Of a DNA stretch of 64,000 nt, positions 1 to 10,790 are shown one piece after another. The stretch covers positions 464,113-528,112 of the forward strand of contig NW_003314335.1 of assembly GCF_000143415.4 (NCBI RefSeq). Reading direction: 5' to 3'. The stretch's first letter is position 1. The number at the start of each line of letters is the position of its first letter. The notes below the pieces were generated by a model. The model did no database searches. It was given only the letters and a program-made list of their open reading frames with translations, and was not told the origin of the DNA. The DNA comes from Selaginella moellendorffii (taxonomy: Eukaryota > Streptophyta > Lycopodiopsida > Selaginellales > Selaginellaceae). The position numbers and the translations under genes were made by a program.

Positions 1-115
1 GATCCTCTAAAAGTATCTTTCATAGTCCAAAAATTTCTAGAGGGATAAGCTCGAATGTGACAATAAAGAAGCTTCTTTAGGGCTCGCTCCTTTTGAATTA
101 TTTCCCCCTCTCACG

Positions 116-2107
116 ATGGCGATGGCAGCGATGGTCTGGGCGCTCGCTCCATTGGTGATTTTACTCATCCATCCCGCCGTTTGCTCGCGCCTGATTCTAT
201 CGCCGCTCACGCTCCACAATGGTCTCGGCAAGACGCCGCCAATGGGGTAAGCGCAGGATTGTCTTTAGACGCAAAGAATGTGATGTATTTGCACAGATGG
301 AATAGCTGGAACCATTTCGGATGCAACATCGATGAATTGACCGTCAAAGAAACTGGTATGTGTTTTCGTTGCGATTTTTCCAAGCTCACCTCCTACGCAT
401 CCAGCCGAGGCGCTGGTCTCGACTGGCCTGGCTGCATTGGGATACAATTACTTGAATGTTGGTAAGTTATTTTTGTTCCATTTTTTTTCTTTGGTTGTTT
501 GATCACAGGCTTGTTTTCTGGTTTCTGGCAGACGATTGCTGGGCCGAGATGAAGCGAGGCTCTGAAGTAAATCTGTTTTGAGTGTACACGGCCGGGCAAT
601 GGTCAGTGAATTGTAACGCGACATTTTGTTTCTCAGGGCGAACTTACTGCTCGAGCAGCAACTTTCCCATCTGGCATCAAGGCCCTGGCGGATTTTGTTC
701 ACGAGAAAGGTCTCAAGTTTGGGATTTATTCCGACGCCGGGTAAGCTGCTGAACTGGTCGATGCATTAATTTTCTTTGTTACTTGTTCAAGGTACTTTAC
801 GTGTGAGAAGCAGCCTGGATCTCTTGGATACGAGGAACAAGACGCTGAAACCTTCGCCTCATGGGTAAGCTTGAGCACAAGTTTTTCGTTTTAAGCGTTT
901 GTTTTCTTTAGGGAATCGATTATCTCAAGTATGATAACTGCTTCACAGATGGAAGTAAGCCTGAGTTGAGGTAAGAACTCTTTTGAATTCTTGGTTTCTC
1001 TTGTTCATTTTCTGTATCAGGTATCCAATCATGCAGGAAGCTCTCGCCAAGACGGGTCGTAAGATATTCTTCTCCATCTGCGAATGGTGGAAGTTTTTCT
1101 CGTTCTCTTCCTTCTTTTCGTGTTTTGTTTACGCTTATCTTTTTGCAGGGGCGTCGACGACCCCGCAGAATGGGCGCCTGACGTTGGAAATAGCTGGCGT
1201 ACTACCGGTGACATCACTGATACCTGGAAAAGGTATTCTCTTTCCTTGTTTCACAGCTCTGATCTTTGCACAGCATGACAACTATTGCCGATTTAAATGA
1301 TCGCTGGGCTTCGTTTGCTGGACCCGGCGGCTGGAATGGTGATTTCATTTCCCGCGTTTCCCACTTTTCTTTTCACGAATTCTGCGTAACTTGCAGATCC
1401 AGACATGCTTGAAGTTGGAAACGGCGGAATGACCATTGACGAATATCGCTCACACTTCAGCATATGGGCATTGATGAAGGTTTCACTTACTTGTTTATTT
1501 CCAGTCACTGAGATTGTTTAGCTCGCAGGCACCATTGATTCTCGGCTGTGATCTCCGAGATATGAGCAATGACACGCTAGAGATCATTACCAACAAGGAG
1601 GTTATAAGTGTAAATCAAGGTAGTCTGTTTGTTTTGATTCAGATGCCTGTTTGTTTTTATAAGAGCCCTGTCTTTAGATTCATTGGGAATTCAAGGGAGA
1701 AAAGTTTGTAAGAAAGGACCTGAAGAATGCCACGAGGTAATCTTTGTTTGTCTTGGATTATCACTCCTCAATTCTCGTAGTTTCTGCCAGATCTGGGCCG
1801 GTCCACTCTCTCTTAAGCGAACAGCGGTAGTGATCTGGAACAGGTGCGAGGAGGATGCCGATATCGAGGTGTCATGGCAAGAGATCTCATTGCATCCATC
1901 CACTAGAGTGACAATACGAGACTTGTGGAAGGTAATTTTCAAGCTTGATGAGTATCACCACTTCTTACTGCCTTGCAGCACGAGTACTGGAGTGGTGTTT
2001 ACAACGAAAGCATTGTGGTTAGCGTGGCCCCTCATGGTGCCGAGATGTTTATCCTAAGCCCGGGATGGTCGTCTCTTCCTAAGCAGGTTCTCGTCAGCAG
2101 CCTTTGA
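116..2107 (+). CDS. alpha-galactosidase, GH27 family (multi-exon)
   Basis: Glycoside hydrolase family 27 alpha-galactosidase, which releases terminal alpha-1,6-galactose from oligosaccharides and galactomannans. The start at 116 opens with a hydrophobic signal peptide ([17 protein letters not shown]), so the product is probably secreted or vacuolar. Exon 1 ends at 246 with TPPMG and exon 2 resumes at 297 with [11 protein letters not shown], the family's N-terminal signature. Later exons give [10 protein letters not shown], which holds the nucleophile Asp, and [12 protein letters not shown] followed by [13 protein letters not shown], which holds the acid/base region. The last exon opens with HEYWSGVY and ends at TGA 2105-2107. 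Introns are short, about 50-80 bp. The gene converges on the cupin gene, with about 300 bp between the two stop codons. No break was found, but exon borders were read by eye. Confidence 0.9.
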
Positions 2108-2407
2108 TACTTTCTTCGCTTCACAGTAATCGGAAATGCTAAAGCTTCTGGCTAAGATTGAGAGTTGTAATTGCTCATGCTTTCCTTGCAGGAAGGCCGA
2201 GCATAGATAAGCTCGAATACGAGTCTGTGTGTGTTAAATCTGTTACAATTTATACTTCGTTGATTATCGAGCTCTCCTTTAAGCTTTTGGTGCATGACAT
2301 GATATTGGTTAGAGTTAAGGCAACCACACCAGATCATCAAGTTCATGGTTACCAAGAAAATGCTTTGTAAATATTTATTTTGTGACGGCCGAGATTAAAA
2401 GCTACTT

Positions 2408-2922
2408 TTAATCGAATTTGTAGTGCTTGTCCACCGTGGCAGCCACGTCCCACGTACAGCTCATCCCTTTTGGGAAGACCACCAAATCCCCAGCGCCAAT
2501 CTCCACGAATTCGTCGCTGGATCCCTCCGGATACACCTTCACCCTGCCCTCCAGGAGATAGCACGTCTCCCTGGCATCGTATGTCCATGGGAATTTGCTG
2601 GGCGCGCAGCCCCACCTGGAGTTCCATCCTTCGATCAATCACTCCATCGATCAAAACGGCGAGAGGAATCGACTTACTTTGGCCAGGTCTTGACGCCCAG
2701 CTCCCTCAGTCTCGCATCCGAGGGCTCCTTCTCGACCTTGATGCCCAATTTCTCCACCACTGCTGGCGATGATGCCTGGCGATCCTGCGCCATAGCTCGG
2801 AGCCCCTTGGTGCGCAAAGGCCTCGCGGCGCCGGGTCTACTAGCCAAGCGCTCAAAGTCGCCACAACCCTGAAAAGCTCTGGAGCAAGGGAAAGACAAGG
2901 CCGCGCTTAGAGCTGCTGCCAT
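2408..2922 (-). CDS. plastid-targeted small cupin (DUF861/RmlC-like)
   Basis: Two-exon gene for a small single-domain cupin of the plant At4g10300-like group. The first exon starts at 2922 with an Ala/Ser/Arg-rich stretch that looks like a chloroplast transit peptide, followed by VEKLGIKVEKEPSDARLREL. It breaks inside the TWPK/WGCAPSKFPW junction, where donor GTAAGT and an acceptor CAG restore the frame across an intron of about 60 bp. Exon 2 carries the cupin barrel, with ETCYLLEGRVKVYPEG as motif 1 and GDLVVFPKGMSCTWDV as motif 2, and ends in DKHYKFD. Family members are annotated only as RmlC-like cupins and no substrate can be inferred from sequence. It converges on the alpha-galactosidase gene. 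Confidence 0.85.
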
Positions 2923-3091
2923 AGCCGTAAAGAATGACTGAAATACAAATGCGATGCGACACGTGTCCTAACACGTAGACGACACATAGGCAAAAAAGGT
3001 AAGCCACGTGCAGTGCACATGCTCCACGTAACTACCACGTAAGCTTAAGCCAAATGGCATATACCCTGAAGATATTAAAGCTCCCAGAAGA

Positions 3092-3809
3092 ATGGCTCGT
3101 TGTCCAAGCCATGTCTCCAGCGCATTGTCTCTCAATCCACATTCCAGCAGCGGCACCACCGGTTGTGGCAGTGGGATTTTTCCTCCCAGGAGGAGCTTGC
3201 CTGCGTTTTCCAGCAACACTGGATCAATCTCCATCAAGCAAGCGAGCAAATCAACGAAATGTCGAGAGCTGGCTGTGAGTGGAGCTGGGAGTTCTATTGT
3301 CCAGGAAGATGAAGGTGAGCCAATCTCTCTGGGGACTGCCAAGCTTCCTGCTAATGTGGATGTGAAGCTCCTCGAGGACTTGATGTTTCAAGTAAGTGAA
3401 TCTCTACTTTGAAGTTGTAAGAAAGAAAGATAACCTTCTACTGTTTCAGTGGGGCAACAGCCTCATGCAAAACGCGAACTTCACTCTGGAGCTCCCTCTC
3501 AAGGTAGAATCCCTCAAGAACTTGAATCTACTACACCAATAAAAGGAGAATTGGAAATGTTAAATGCAGGTGGACAAAGTGAAAAATGGAGTAAGATTGG
3601 CATACATACGAATCAATGAAGGAGTTGTCGAGGATCTGGTTTACATTGATGTGCTGGTGCTGCCACCAAGTAGTGAATCGACACAGCCTTTCTTCCTGGC
3701 GCAAAGGAGTGGCAAACTCAAAAACTCTGTCCCTCCTGGTGAGCCAGCCATCATGCAGAGTCTATTGCAAGCACTCAAAAAGTCAGTACAAATTGCAACA
3801 CCGAATTGA
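3092..3809 (+). CDS. conserved plant protein of unknown function, probably plastid (DUF7148-like)
   Basis: Three-exon gene. Exon 1 (start 3092) encodes a Ser-rich, basic N-terminus typical of a chloroplast transit peptide and then LPANVDVKLLEDLMFQ. Exon 2 (acceptor near 3450) gives WGNSLMQNANFTLELPLK. Exon 3 gives VDKVKNGVRLAYIRI, then DLVYIDVLVLPPSSES and PPGEPAIMQSLLQALKK, with stop at 3807-3809. All junctions keep frame with GT-AG introns. The pattern WGNSL...LPLKVDK...GVRL...PPGEP...LL.AL matches a small plant family of unknown role that I believe is DUF7148. That name is from memory and the function is unknown. An ATG at 3054 is in another frame and is not the start. Confidence 0.7.
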
Positions 3810-5559
3810 GTGAGATGGATGTAAAGATTATTTCAAAATTGTAAAATTTCTCTCTTGAGAACTTGCTTGCCTACCTGCATGATCAGGCACTCTTAGAAAA
3901 GTGCAAAGGCTATGATCTTTACAAGTCTAGCCACTTCCTCTTGCCCATATCTTCCTGTTCAGTATACCAATAGTAAGGTGTTCAATGGGTAAACATGTGC
4001 TCTTACCCAACGAAATAGTTTGCTTCTCGATTCCGTCTTCAGTCATGTCTGAGCACTTAGAAAGTTAAATGATTTGATCACATCACAAACCTGGGTCGCA
4101 TTGAACTTCGTTGCAAAGGTATGGTGCAACTCAAAAATGCTTTGCCCTATTAATGTAATACTCTCTCTCTCTCTCTAAGTCAATCAATCAATCAACTTAA
4201 ACCATGGTGGGTGCCAGAACTCTCCAACTTTTGTCTGATATGCTGTCTGGTGTAAATTTTTTATCTGGTAAATTGAAAATATTTTTTAAAAAAGACAAAG
4301 GATGATATAAAGTTTTCAGGTTTGACAATAGTAAATAATTGAAATAAAGAGGAAGTATGAGCCAAAACTTGAACACCTAAAACCTTATGTCAGCTATGTT
4401 TTTGGGGATGAATGAGATGAAAGTGTGATAGGATGGAGTGATGATGTGATAGTTGTTTCTATCATTATGTCGAAGTTGTAATAATTAAGTGGTTGTGGAT
4501 TGGATTAATTAAACTAGATGGGCTTTTTAAGAGGATTAATACTGGTTTTTGGGTAGTAAGATTATTTATTGGTTAATATCCACTTTTTTATGTCAATTAT
4601 AAAGTAATTATAACATTATACATAGTTTATGAATAAACATATTGTTTTTTAAGCAGAGACAACCAACTTGATATCTATAGACTTCTTTACTACAGAAAAG
4701 AACAACACTCTAATCAACACAAAATGACTCAAATGGTTCCAAGAGCAGTAGGAAGTTTATGTTGCATCATGTATTACACTTGTAATAACTCTTTGAAAAT
4801 GTAAATAAGCTCAAGTAAATTTGAGATCTTAACTTTTAATCTTTCCTTCACAACAAAGGAAAGAAAAAGTATTTAAAATCTCAAAATTTATTTGGACTTA
4901 CTTACATTGTCAAAGAGTTGTTCTAAATATTATTTCTTAGCTACATAAAATGAGTACCATACTGTAACTAAAGGTCTGAAAGGGTTCTACACTGCTCGAT
5001 GCCAAAATCATTTGAGAAATTCTTGTTCATGCGAACAATTAATTAAAAAAGGAGGTCTTGTAAAGAGGTTATAGATATCAGAGTCAATTGCTTGTGCCTT
5101 AAAGAAGTCAATAAGCTTTTCAAGTGTCTTAAGAACTTTCAGATTCAACTCCGCTAATTTTCCAAGCTGCATTTACGCTCCTCAACCAAGGTTTTTGCAC
5201 AATGGCTTTGATTCAAGAGTTTAAAATTTTGTACTATTACCTTGTGCTAGAGGCTTTGTCCATGCATGTTGATTATCATATTTGCCATCTCGGTCATATT
5301 TTAACATTTTTTATGTAAACGTAAGGCACAGATGAAAATACATGACTGTAGCTTTTGCACTTCCTCCCATGAGGAGTTTTCAGTGTAGAAGACAAAAGAG
5401 ATATAAGCATAACTCTTTGATTCTAAATAGATTGCCTTGTAGAATAACACAAAAAACTCACCCAAATTGTCCACAAGACTTTGTAAGTACTTGAGCTGGA
5501 GCTAGAGCTGCTGCTGCTCTTCCAGCCCTCTGGCTCAGACTGGCCACAGACCTGGAATT

Positions 5560-6060
5560 CTATGTCAAACTCACTAGAGCTCCATAAAACATAATTTACC
5601 ATTTACCTCATCTAGCTTTGGCTCCGGGACCTTAATAATATGCTCCAAGACTTGGATACATAAAATAAGCTCTGAGCTCCAAGAATTTCAATTTACATTT
5701 GCCTCCAACTTATGCTTCTCCTATTTCAACTCCTGTAACTCCTAAATCACATGTGAACTCACTACATCTCCATGAAATGCATGCAATCTAGATTTACCTA
5801 ATCCAACTTTGGCTGTGGGACTTCAAGGGTGCACTTCAGCTCCTTAGTGGTAAGCTCTGGCTCCACAAGGGAGAGGTCTAGTTCCTCATTAATGTGCTCT
5901 GAGACTTGTATTTATAAAATAAGCTTGAAGCTCTAAACATGTCAGTTTACATTTACCTCAACTCGCACTTCCACTGCTCCAACTCCTCTAGCTCCTGAAT
6001 CATATGTGAGCTCGTCACAGCTCCATAAAATGCATGCAATCTATACTTCCATCTTAGGCT
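5560..6060. repeat. degenerate dispersed or tandem repeat, about 180-250 bp spacing
   Basis: The phrase CTCCATAAAATGCATGCAATCTA or close variants recurs near 5579, 5769 and 6021. Each copy is followed by TTTACCTAATC/CATCTAGC-type text and GCTTTGGCTCC/GGGAC phrases. Copies are diverged and differ in spacing. It is probably an old non-coding repeat and no coding capacity was seen. Confidence 0.5.
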
Positions 6061-6106
6061 CCAGGTACCTCCAGAACTTGGATCCATATAGAAGCTCCAG
6101 GTACTG

Positions 6107-6143
6107 CCCCCGCCCCCCACACACCCCCCCTCCCCCCCCCTCC
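6107..6143. repeat. C-rich tract (G-runs on the minus strand)
   Basis: Runs of C of lengths 5, 6, 7 and 9 are separated by one to five bases, so the minus strand carries at least four G-runs close together. Such a layout can form a G-quadruplex, or an i-motif on the plus strand. Whether it does so is inference. Confidence 0.6.
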
Positions 6144-6339
6144 TTCCACCGACAGCCAATCAGTCAACCGTTTCACGTTACAAAGATAGGATTTGGAAAC
6201 GTTTCTGTGGCTAATGATTTACATTTATGTCCTATACTATTATAGTAGAAAGCAGAAGTTTGTTTCTTTTTCCATGGCTTACACCAGCCTTTACCCTTAA
6301 AATTACTGACTGCAGCAGCTGAGGTCGCTCAGCTGTTGT

Positions 6340-8375
6340 ACCTTGGTAGCTTGCCTGTGTGAGACACAAAATCCCTAGGCCCCAAAGTGGAGCTGGAAGG
6401 GCACCACATGGTAGTGGCCGAAGCGAGAGCCAAACGAGCGTAACACGTTTGGACCAAAAGCTCCGACTTGAAAAGTCAAGAGCGGGAGTGGAACTCCCAA
6501 CGAAGTGTTCGAGGAACGAGCACGAAGCGAGCAAAAGGCGAGGCTCCAAAAAGGGGACCCAAAAAGGACCAACACATGACACGTGGGAGTGTCCGAGATG
6601 GACTCGACTTGGAGTCCGAAGTGGAGTCCGAGATGGACCCGAGTTGGAGTCCGAAGTGGAGTCCGAGATGGACCCGAGTTGGAGTCCGAAGTGGAGTCCG
6701 AGATGGACCCGAGATGGAGTCCGAGTTGGAGCCCGAGGTGGACCCGAGATGGACCCGAGATGGAGTCCGAGATGGAGTCCGAGATGGACCCGAGATGGAG
6801 TCCGAGATGGAGTCCGAGTTGGAGTCCGAGGTGGACCCGAGATGGACCCGAGTTGGAGTCCGAAGTGGAGTCCGAGATGGACCCGAGTTGGAGTCCGAAG
6901 TGGAGTCCGAGATGGACCCGAGATGGAGTCCGAGTTGGAGTCCGAGGTGGACCCGAGATGGACCCGAAATGGAGTCCGAGATGGAGTCCGAGATGGACCC
7001 GAGATGGAGTCCGAGATGGAGTCCGAGTTGGAGTCCGAGGTGGACCCGAGATGGACCCGAGTTGGAGTCCGAAGTGGAGTCCGAGATGGACCCGAGATGG
7101 AGTCCGAGATGGAGTCCGAGATGGAGTCCGAGGTGGACCCAAGATGGACCCGAAATGGAGTCCGAGATGGAGTCCGAGATGGACCCGAGATGGAGTCCGA
7201 GATGGAGTCCGAAGTCGAGACCGAGACCGGGACCGAGACCGGGACCGAGACCGAGACCGAGACCGAGATCGGGGCCGAGACTGAGACCGAGGCCGAGGCC
7301 GAGACCGAGCCCGAGCCCAAGTCCGAGTCCGAGTCCGAGTCCGAGTCCGAGTCTGAGTCCGAGTCCGAGTCCGAGTCCGGAGCCTGAGAGGGTGAAAGCC
7401 CAAAGCGTTCGTCTCCCAGACCCTGGGGGGTTTGGTGAGCCCCAAAAGTATAGTAGGGGGAGGACTGCAGTGAAGCCAGTTTGGCCAGGAAAGGCCAGTT
7501 TGGCCCAGGAAGGCCAGACCCAGTGTTGGGTGATGAATTGACCACTGGGAAGTCCAAGACTAGAGTGAATACGGACCGACAAGCGGGGTAGCTTGGTGAA
7601 GTGTTCAAGAGCCGGCTCTAGTTCCCCCGGGAGATCGACTGGCCGATGCTCCCAGTCCAAGTGTGGGTGGCACTACCTACTTGGATACCAGGCGTGGCTC
7701 AACGGAACCTCGCTCTAAGCCCATGGCTAGAGCACCTAAAGGCGATAGGTGGGGAGAGTACCCAGGTGGCTCGCGTAAGGCCACGGTGTTCCGAAATGTC
7801 GTCCCAAAGGCCCAGACTGTGGAAAGGAAGAGGAGCAGTCCTCTGGGGTAGTGACCAAGGACACAGTCGTGTGGTGAGGAAGTCCCAGAGGACCGTGGGA
7901 CTTAGTGGTCGGGCCTGTGGGCCTCGATCCAGTGGCAGTGTTGGCAAACATGGCTAGGGGCAGAAAGGGACTTGGTAGGAACTGACAAAGGGACTTTGGG
8001 GAAGGCGATTCCCCATGTCTGTGGGCATCCTAAGGATGCTAAGTAGTGGATCCAGGATGACCCCTCGTAGACAGATGGCCCAGTCTTGGAGAGACGGGAT
8101 GGTGATGCAAGTGGTATTGGACCATTTGCGCAGCAAAGGTGAATGGGCATGGCCTTAGCGTAACGGGCCGAGATGTCAGTGGTACCTTTGGGTGTCAGTC
8201 ATGGGATCGGACACGTGGAGCACTTGGACCAAGTGCAAAGGTTGAGTGGCATGGATGCCATTCTCGGGGCTAGCAAGCCCCAAGTCCTGAATGGGACTTA
8301 TGGAGGTTGTGAATGAGACTCCTCCAAGTGGTCGGAGGTGTGGTTAAGTGACTAAAGTAGAATGGAAAAATTAGT
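6340..8375. mobile_element. putative insertion of about 2 kb carrying a minisatellite
   Basis: The bases just left of 6340 (CAGCAGCTGAGGTCGCTCAG) match the array units at about 16757-16785. The bases from about 8380 (AACTGATGTTGTAAGC) continue the same unit sequence at about 16796. The two flanks are adjacent in the array units, so everything between is extra DNA inserted into an older copy. The insert is GC-rich, holds the 0.8 kb minisatellite plus about 1 kb of unique GC-rich DNA, and encodes no transposase or reverse transcriptase that I can see. CTGTT occurs at both edges and could be a target-site duplication, but the exact ends are uncertain. Confidence 0.5.
6595..7385. repeat. hexamer-based minisatellite (GAGTCC / GAGATGGA variants)
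   Basis: Nearly 800 bp is built from 6-bp modules arranged in higher-order 12-36 bp blocks, alternating GAGATGGAGTCC, GAGATGGACCC and GAGTTGGAGTCC. From about 7210 it becomes a simple (GAGACC)n/(GGGACC)n tract, and from about 7318 a (GAGTCC)n tract. Because the period is a multiple of three, several frames stay open on both strands, giving apparent proteins rich in Ser-Asp, Arg-Pro or Glu-Thr repeats. I read these as repeat artefacts, not genes. Confidence 0.9.
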
Positions 8376-9810
8376 CACTTACAGCCTGCTGTTTAAGAAC
8401 TGATGTTGTAAGCATTGATGACAAGCTCAGCCTTCCTTGTGCTGCCAACCAGTGAGCAATAACCACAAGTGTGAAAGAGAAGATCACAATCAATACCAAA
8501 ACTAAATATTGCAAGAACCACAATGCTGTCACCAACACCTGGAATTTGATTTGAAGCACAATCTTTAACTAAGATACCAGTATGACATTCACAGACAATT
8601 GGTGAAAGTATGCACCAAGTTAAGAGAATCTGAAAGAAAACAACTACCAACAAGAAGATCAATGCACCTTAAGTGTAGAAGACAACGTAGAGCAAATGAC
8701 AGAGGCCAGCCTGAACACCTTGAAGTGTATAGATGCCACCATCGCCTCTCAGAACTGCAAGCGGAAAACTTGAGAACGAGTTTCTGTACCAGTCAAAAGA
8801 TTTAGGCCGAGCCCATATTGCCTTGACACTTCTCCGGCAGCTGGTGAAGATGTCCATAAACTAATATAAGGCTTGATCCCGTGAGGTTGAGGCAAGAGCA
8901 AAGACAATCAGCTCTCCTACAATCTTAGTCTCCTGTGATGTCTTTTAGATTGCTTCTATACATGACTCTATGACAGGAGCGCCACTATACATGGCTCCCT
9001 AGAGCAGCTTTATAACCACATGGTAGATGTATGGACTCTTGGTGTGATATTGTAAGGTTCTGTTTGTTTCACAAACAGAACGCACATTGTCATAAGTAGG
9101 AATGAACTCTATGTTGGCCAGCCTCCTTATTACTCTAACTCTGTTTACATGCTTATTCGCCATAGAGTGAAGCTAATTGTTGCAATTTTGTTATAACTTT
9201 AGCTATTGCTGTCAAGCAGGATGCACCTAATTCTCTCAACTCGAACTTCAAAAGCTTTTTGAAAACAAGGTTCGCTTACTGGGTTACCCCACAGGATGTT
9301 CATAAATTTCTAAACTGAATTGTAGACTGAATTGTTGGAGGAGATATCTGACGAAATAGCAGCACCAGTTCTTTCCAGGAGCAATGCCACTCCAGTAGCT
9401 CTCGTCATGGGTAAGAAGAGGCCATAGTTGACAAATGTGGTGCAGGAAGCAGGAGCTGCGACTGCATTTGAAAGAGGATGTGACGCTGCCTGGAAATATT
9501 GTGCTAGAATCACCTACTAATGTACTCGATCGTGCACCAATAGGAGCCAGCTCCTACCAAAAGACCAGAATCAGTGCCCTGTCCATATAATGACAGTACT
9601 ACTCAGGCATGCACAGCTCCTCTCGATAATGCTTAGTATTGATTTTCATTGTCTTTACTTTAGAGCTTTCTTGCGTACCAATGCTATTTACCCAGACTGA
9701 TGTGCTTTAACTTATGTTTTACATCCTTTTCAAAAATTTGAAGTAAAATAGTGAAGGAGCTGCAATAAGGTATGAAACTAATATTACCATTAGAGCTTTG
9801 TTACATATCA
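8376..9810 (-). pseudogene. rearranged FUSED/TIO-type kinase pseudogene (old copy)
   Basis: This is a diverged relative of the decayed gene found in each array unit. From 8385 to about 8860 it runs in the same direction as 12645-13165, with a minus-strand frame ending in HWLAAQGRLSLSSMLTTSV. From about 8930 to 9800 it is the reverse complement of array positions about 13255-14035, so the kinase-domain part is inverted relative to the ARM-like part. Frameshifts, deletions and stops are frequent. It lacks the segment present at 12740-12785 in the array. Confidence 0.6.
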
Positions 9811-9849
9811 AACCAGTGGGGGACTAATTGAACCTACAAGTAAGTCTTG

Positions 9850-10790
9850 AGGAGCCTTTTTCTAAGAGCGCTCATGGAAAATCAGAGGATGGCACTCGTG
9901 GAAAATTATAAAGGATAGCAGTTGTGGAAAAGAATAAAAGGATAACACTCTTGCTCCCGGAAAATCATCGAAGTATTAACACTCGTGCTCACAGAAAAGA
10001 ATTGGGGGACAACAACTACAACAAAAGTAAAGTGAATTGTGAAAGGTGAATTCTTTTTTGACTTCTTTGGTTTTTCTCTCGAAGCTGCAAGAAAAGAATG
10101 TTTTTCCAACATTAATAAGGCAAAAGTTAGTGAGTCTATTTCTTCATTGTATATATTGTTGATTGATATTGTTTGTTTTTTAAGATTTTGCGAAAACTCT
10201 TAGCACTTACCGAAGGATTCCAGACACAAATGTAAACTTTTGGGATTCAAGATGAGAACAAAAGGCTTGTCAAGAGTTTTGTAAGCCGCTCATTTTCCTC
10301 ATCAAACCATGCAACCCAATTAGCATATGCCATTTGACTCCCCCAAGATGGTGATGACATAATTAAGTTATTTTTCAATGTTATCATCTTGAATCCCAAA
10401 AGCTTGCATTCATGTCTGGAATCTTTAGACAAGTGCTAAGAGTCTGCACAAAATCTTAAAAAACAAACCATATCAATTAATAATGAAGAAACAAACTTAT
10501 TAGATCTTGCCCTGTTAATGCTGGAAAAACATTCTTCTCTTGCAGCTTAAAAAATCAAGAAAGAATTCACCTTTCACAACTCACCTCACTTTTGCCGTAG
10601 TTGCCATCCCCTAATTCTTTTCTGCAAGCATGAATATTGTCCTCTGATGATTTTCCAGAAACAAAAGTGTTATCCTCCAAGTCTTTTCCACAACCACTGT
10701 CCTCCAATTATTTTTCCATGAGTGCCATCCTCCAATTTTCCACGAGCACCGTCCTCTGATGATTTTCCAAGAGCACTGTCCTCCAATTTT
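9850..10790. repeat. fold-back (inverted-repeat) element
   Basis: The left arm at about 9850-10255 and the right arm at about 10385-10790 are imperfect reverse complements around a loop of roughly 130 bp. For example, TTTGGGATTCAAGATGA at 10238-10254 pairs with the complement near 10380-10400, and GAATGTTTTTCCAACATTAA pairs with the complement near 10515-10535. The edges repeat GTGGAAAA/TTTTCCAC phrases. No coding capacity was seen. The layout fits a fold-back or MITE-like element or an inverted duplication. Confidence 0.6.

Larger units (their letters stand above)
3810..6311. other. AT-rich gene-poor interval
   Basis: No convincing coding region on either strand. It contains a CT microsatellite at 4161-4176, a short CAAT run just after it (about 4181-4196), long AT-rich stretches from 4250 to 4950, and the degenerate repeats and C-rich tract listed separately. 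Short open frames here have no recognisable domains or splice logic. Confidence 0.7.

Noticed and set aside
6232-7660. Long open frames of 230-460 codons on both strands over the minisatellite.
   Set aside because: They are a by-product of a repeat period divisible by three. The predicted proteins are pure repeat text, with no domain and competing frames on both strands.
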